Assembly (NCBI RefSeq): GCF_014359955.1
Contig: NZ_JACIYL010000123.1
Coordinates: forward strand, 1-8,252
DNA from: Thermogutta sp.
GTDB taxonomy: Bacteria; Planctomycetota; Planctomycetia; Pirellulales; Thermoguttaceae
Direction: 5' to 3'
DNA: 8,252 nt
A program made the translations under genes and the position numbers. A model generated the notes under the pieces. The model saw nothing but the letters and a program-made list of their open reading frames with translations, had not been told where the DNA came from and did no database searches. This document shows, in pieces, positions 6,360 to 8,252 of this stretch (within the stretch, counting starts at the first letter, position 1; each line of letters starts with the position of its first letter).

Positions 6360-6439
6360 TGGAGGGGCGCGTTCCACTCCGGCTGATCCACCCTTCCACC
6401 CATTCACCGTTTACCCTCGCTACCCTGGCCGGCCCTCCA
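6360..6439. repeat. Possible decayed third unit of the hairpin repeat
   Basis: TGGAGGGGCGCG at 6360-6371 matches the start of the left element and sits 93 bp after the equivalent base of unit 2. The expected CTCGT loop and right arm are lost. CCCTCCA occurs at 6433-6439, giving an 80-nt stretch with the same 7-bp terminal inverted repeat as the intact units (83 nt). The interior hairpins are not recognisable. It is likely a degenerated copy, but the right end could be chance. Confidence 0.4.
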
Positions 6440-6741
6440 GTGACCGTGCAGAACCGGCAAGAAAAAAGTAAACTTGCATATCGGGCAGGGTGGTGAAGCG
6501 GTATCCCGGGCAACCAGCCAGGAAGCGTGCCTCCGTACCGTGTCGTGCCAAGCCCCGTGGGTTAAACTGGGCAGATTCACCTTCCTCGGCGGAGAACCAG
6601 GTTTTCCGCGGGCCGGTGCGGGATGAAAACGCCCACCTTGGCATTTCCTGGGGGAAATTTGCCGCGAAGGCTCGTAACCTCTCCCACACCTCGTGTGTGG
6701 CTGGCATTATCAAGAAGGCTTGACCAACATACCCCGTCGGC
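6440..6741. other. Upstream region of dxr with no recognised gene
   Basis: About 300 bp without a supportable feature. A minus-strand frame of 107 codons ends here and begins at the same CATG as the dxr start. A plus-strand frame of 77 codons ends at 6723. Neither has a convincing ribosome binding site or a sequence I recognise. No tRNA, SRP RNA, RNase P RNA or known riboswitch pattern was seen. A small hairpin, CCACAC-CTCGT-GTGTGG, lies at 6684-6700, and a bulged stem pairs GCCGGTG with CACC..GGC between about 6614 and 6644. I could not find a convincing promoter for dxr, though one must lie here or further upstream. Confidence 0.5.
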
Positions 6742-7899
6742 ATGACCGATTCGACTCAGGGAATAGCGGTCCTCGGATCCACAGGCAGTATTGGTCGAAA
6801 CGCACTCGAGGTCATCGCTGCCTCGGAGGGCAGACTGCGCGCCGTAGTTTTGGTAGCACGGTCGAACACGCAGCTTCTGGAACGGCAGGCCCAGGAGCAT
6901 CGGCCGACTCTTGTAGTGGTGACTGATCCAGAAGCGGCCAGGCAGCACGGAGTTTGGAATCTACCGCCAGAAACGGAGTTGCGCGTCGGGGAGGAGGCCG
7001 TGCTGGAGGCCGTTAGCTCGCCGGCGGTGGACCGGGTCCTCTCCGCGTATGTGGGAATAGCCGGATTGCGGGCGACGTGGAAGGCCGTGGAAGCCGGCAA
7101 AACCGTGGCCCTTGCCAACAAGGAAAGTCTTGTCGTGGCAGGGCCGCTTATCACGCAGTTGGCGCAACAAACGGGTGCCCAAATCCTCCCCGTCGATAGC
7201 GAGCATTCCGCCGTCTTCCAGGCGCTGCGCAGCGGTCAGCCGAAAGAGGTCCGGCGCATCATTTTGACGGCCAGCGGCGGGCCATTTCGCACGAAAAAGA
7301 AGGAAGAGCTGGCCTCTGTCACGGTGGAAGAAGCTCTGGCGCACCCTACATGGAAGATGGGCCGCAAGATTACGGTGGACTCCGCCACCTTGATGAACAA
7401 GGCCCTGGAGATCATCGAAGCCCGCTGGCTTTTCGGTGTGACCGCCGAGCAGATCGCGGTGGTGATCCATCCGCAGTCGATTGTCCATTCCATGGTGGAA
7501 TTTGTGGATGGTTCGGTCATTGCCCAGCTCAGTCCGCCGGACATGCGGCTTCCCATACAATATGCGCTGTACTATCCGGAGCGCTGTCCGGGAATTGCCC
7601 GAAAAATGGACTGGACGCAGGTGCTCGATCTTCGCTTCGAGCCACCAGATCCGGAGCGTTTTCCTGCCATCCGACTGGGGCTTGAGGCGGCTCGCCGCGG
7701 AGGGACGGCGGGGGCTGTGCTCAATGCAGCCAACGAGGCGGCGGTAGAATGCTTTTTACAGGGGCGGCTCCGGTTCGACCAGATCGTTCCGGCCTGCGAG
7801 GCAGTGTTGGAATCCCATCCATTCGATCCGGAACCCACCCTGGAACGCATTTTTGAATTGGATTCCTGGGCCCGAAGGGAGATCACACATTGGACCTGA
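6742..7899 (+). CDS. dxr: 1-deoxy-D-xylulose 5-phosphate reductoisomerase
   Basis: Dxr (IspC) is the cytoplasmic enzyme that rearranges and reduces 1-deoxy-D-xylulose 5-phosphate to 2-C-methyl-D-erythritol 4-phosphate with NADPH. This is the first committed step of the MEP isoprenoid pathway and the target of fosmidomycin. The 385-residue protein has the NADPH-binding LGSTGSIG (11-18), LANKESLV (124-131), metal ligands Asp152 and Glu154 in VDSEHSA, SGGPF (178-182), the active-site lid HPTWKMG (201-207), TVDSATLMNKALE ending at the third ligand Glu223, and HPQSIVHSMVE (243-253). Length is close to the E. coli enzyme (398). All catalytic motifs are intact. ATG 6742 is taken because MTDSTQGIAVLGSTG gives the usual short lead-in to the nucleotide motif. 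No Shine-Dalgarno is visible upstream. The end overlaps rseP by 10 nt. Confidence 0.96.
   Translation: MTDSTQGIAVLGSTGSIGRNALEVIAASEGRLRAVVLVARSNTQLLERQAQEHRPTLVVVTDPEAARQHGVWNLPPETELRVGEEAVLEAVSSPAVDRVLSAYVGIAGLRATWKAVEAGKTVALANKESLVVAGPLITQLAQQTGAQILPVDSEHSAVFQALRSGQPKEVRRIILTASGGPFRTKKKEELASVTVEEALAHPTWKMGRKITVDSATLMNKALEIIEARWLFGVTAEQIAVVIHPQSIVHSMVEFVDGSVIAQLSPPDMRLPIQYALYYPERCPGIARKMDWTQVLDLRFEPPDPERFPAIRLGLEAARRGGTAGAVLNAANEAAVECFLQGRLRFDQIVPACEAVLESHPFDPEPTLERIFELDSWARREITHWT
7875..7881 (+). promoter_or_regulatory. rseP: Ribosome binding site deciding the TTG start of rseP
   Basis: AAGGGAG lies inside the last codons of dxr and ends eight bases before TTG 7890. The first in-frame ATG downstream (7908) has no such site. 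This supports a TTG start and translational coupling to dxr. Confidence 0.6.
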
Positions 7900-8252
7900 C
7901 TAGCTTCATGCTCGTGGCTTTTTTGACGGGATCGGCCTGGCTCTACGTGCTGATGGTCGTGGTAGGGCTGGGACTGATCATCTTTGTGCACGAACTCGGC
8001 CATTTCCTGGTAGCCAAGGCGTGCGGGGTGAAATGTGAGAAGTTTTATCTCGGATTCGATATTTTCGGGTTGCGGATTGCGCGGTTCCGCTGGGGTGAGA
8101 CCGAGTACGGGATCGGTATCCTCCCCCTCGGCGGATACGTGAAGATGCTTGGGCAGGAGGACAATCCGGCGCGACTGCGTCAGGAACTGGAGCGTGCCAG
8201 GTCGGCGGGGCTGGCGCCGGACGCTGTCATCAGCGAAGAGGGGGTGACGGTG
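7890..8252 (+). CDS. rseP: RseP-type M50 site-2 zinc metalloprotease, N-terminal part
   Basis: This is an intramembrane protease of the site-2 family, which in other bacteria cuts anti-sigma factors and leftover signal peptides within the inner membrane. The first 121 codons are present and run off the right edge. A hydrophobic segment (about 17-33) leads into the zinc motif HELGH (34-38, catalytic Glu35). Next come GFDIFGLRIARFRWGETEYG and the conserved membrane-associated loop ILPLGGYVKMLGQEDNP (77-93). A charged helix rich in Arg and Glu (94-106) begins an insertion before the expected PDZ domain. The second zinc motif (LDG) lies outside the window. The start is TTG 7890, chosen for its ribosome binding site; ATG 7908 would remove six residues without touching the motif. 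It overlaps dxr by 10 nt, a common gene order, and is probably cotranscribed and coupled. Confidence 0.92.
   Translation, partial: MDLTSFMLVAFLTGSAWLYVLMVVVGLGLIIFVHELGHFLVAKACGVKCEKFYLGFDIFGLRIARFRWGETEYGIGILPLGGYVKMLGQEDNPARLRQELERARSAGLAPDAVISEEGVTV

Noticed and set aside
6174..6439. CRISPR array
   Set aside because: There are only two clear units, the repeats alternate in orientation, spacers are partly related to each other, and no cas gene is nearby. The period of 92 bp with 24-nt palindromes is not a CRISPR layout.
6440..6741. tRNA, SRP RNA, RNase P RNA or a known riboswitch
   Set aside because: No T-loop, SRP domain IV tetraloop context, RNase P core or riboswitch signature could be matched by eye.
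6420..6743. 107-codon minus-strand frame between the hairpin array and dxr
   Set aside because: Its start codon is the reverse of the CATG at the dxr start, its upstream region is dxr coding sequence without a ribosome binding site, and its third-position composition is unremarkable. It is kept only as a possibility in the gap note.

Overview
The window reads as chromosomal DNA of a G+C-rich bacterium, most probably a planctomycete. This is inferred from three things. First, a twin-arginine-exported sugar isomerase-like TIM-barrel protein lies beside a lipoprotein made almost wholly of leucine-rich repeats, a pairing typical of that phylum. Second, the RimO, S1 and RseP sequences have a planctomycete-like flavour, for example GETEYGIGILPLGGYVKMLG in RseP. 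Third, Shine-Dalgarno signals are often weak. No 16S or other phylogenetic marker is present, so genus is not claimed.

Layout: (1) 20-2435, plus strand: rimO (ribosomal protein S12 methylthiotransferase), then after a 19-nt gap an exported xylose-isomerase-like TIM-barrel protein. (2) 2505-5872, minus strand: rpsA (six-domain ribosomal protein S1) is upstream, with a leucine-rich-repeat lipoprotein downstream of it behind a terminator-like hairpin. The two plus-strand genes and the lipoprotein gene converge on a short gap (2436-2504) that holds a GC-rich hairpin. (3) 5873-6741, divergent intergenic region: the rpsA promoter and a leader of about 208 nt with interleaved stems, an array of inverted hairpin repeats with a 92-bp period, and about 300 bp with nothing recognisable. 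(4) 6742-8252, plus strand: dxr (isoprenoid precursor synthesis) overlapping a TTG-started rseP/M50 site-2 protease that runs off the right edge.

Most genes are housekeeping: translation (RimO modifies S12, S1 binds mRNA), the MEP isoprenoid pathway (Dxr), and envelope stress or membrane proteolysis (RseP). The dxr-rseP pair is a widespread bacterial gene order. The lipoprotein and TIM-barrel protein are lineage-type accessory genes of unknown substrate.

The most unusual element is the array at 6175-6349, possibly extending to 6439. It is built from one 24-nt palindromic element used in alternating orientation. The stem arms differ between copies, yet every change is compensated on the opposite arm. 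It resembles REP/BIME/REPIN-type mobile palindromes. A second point of interest is the rpsA leader, where two perfect stems interleave in pseudoknot topology ahead of a U-rich tract.
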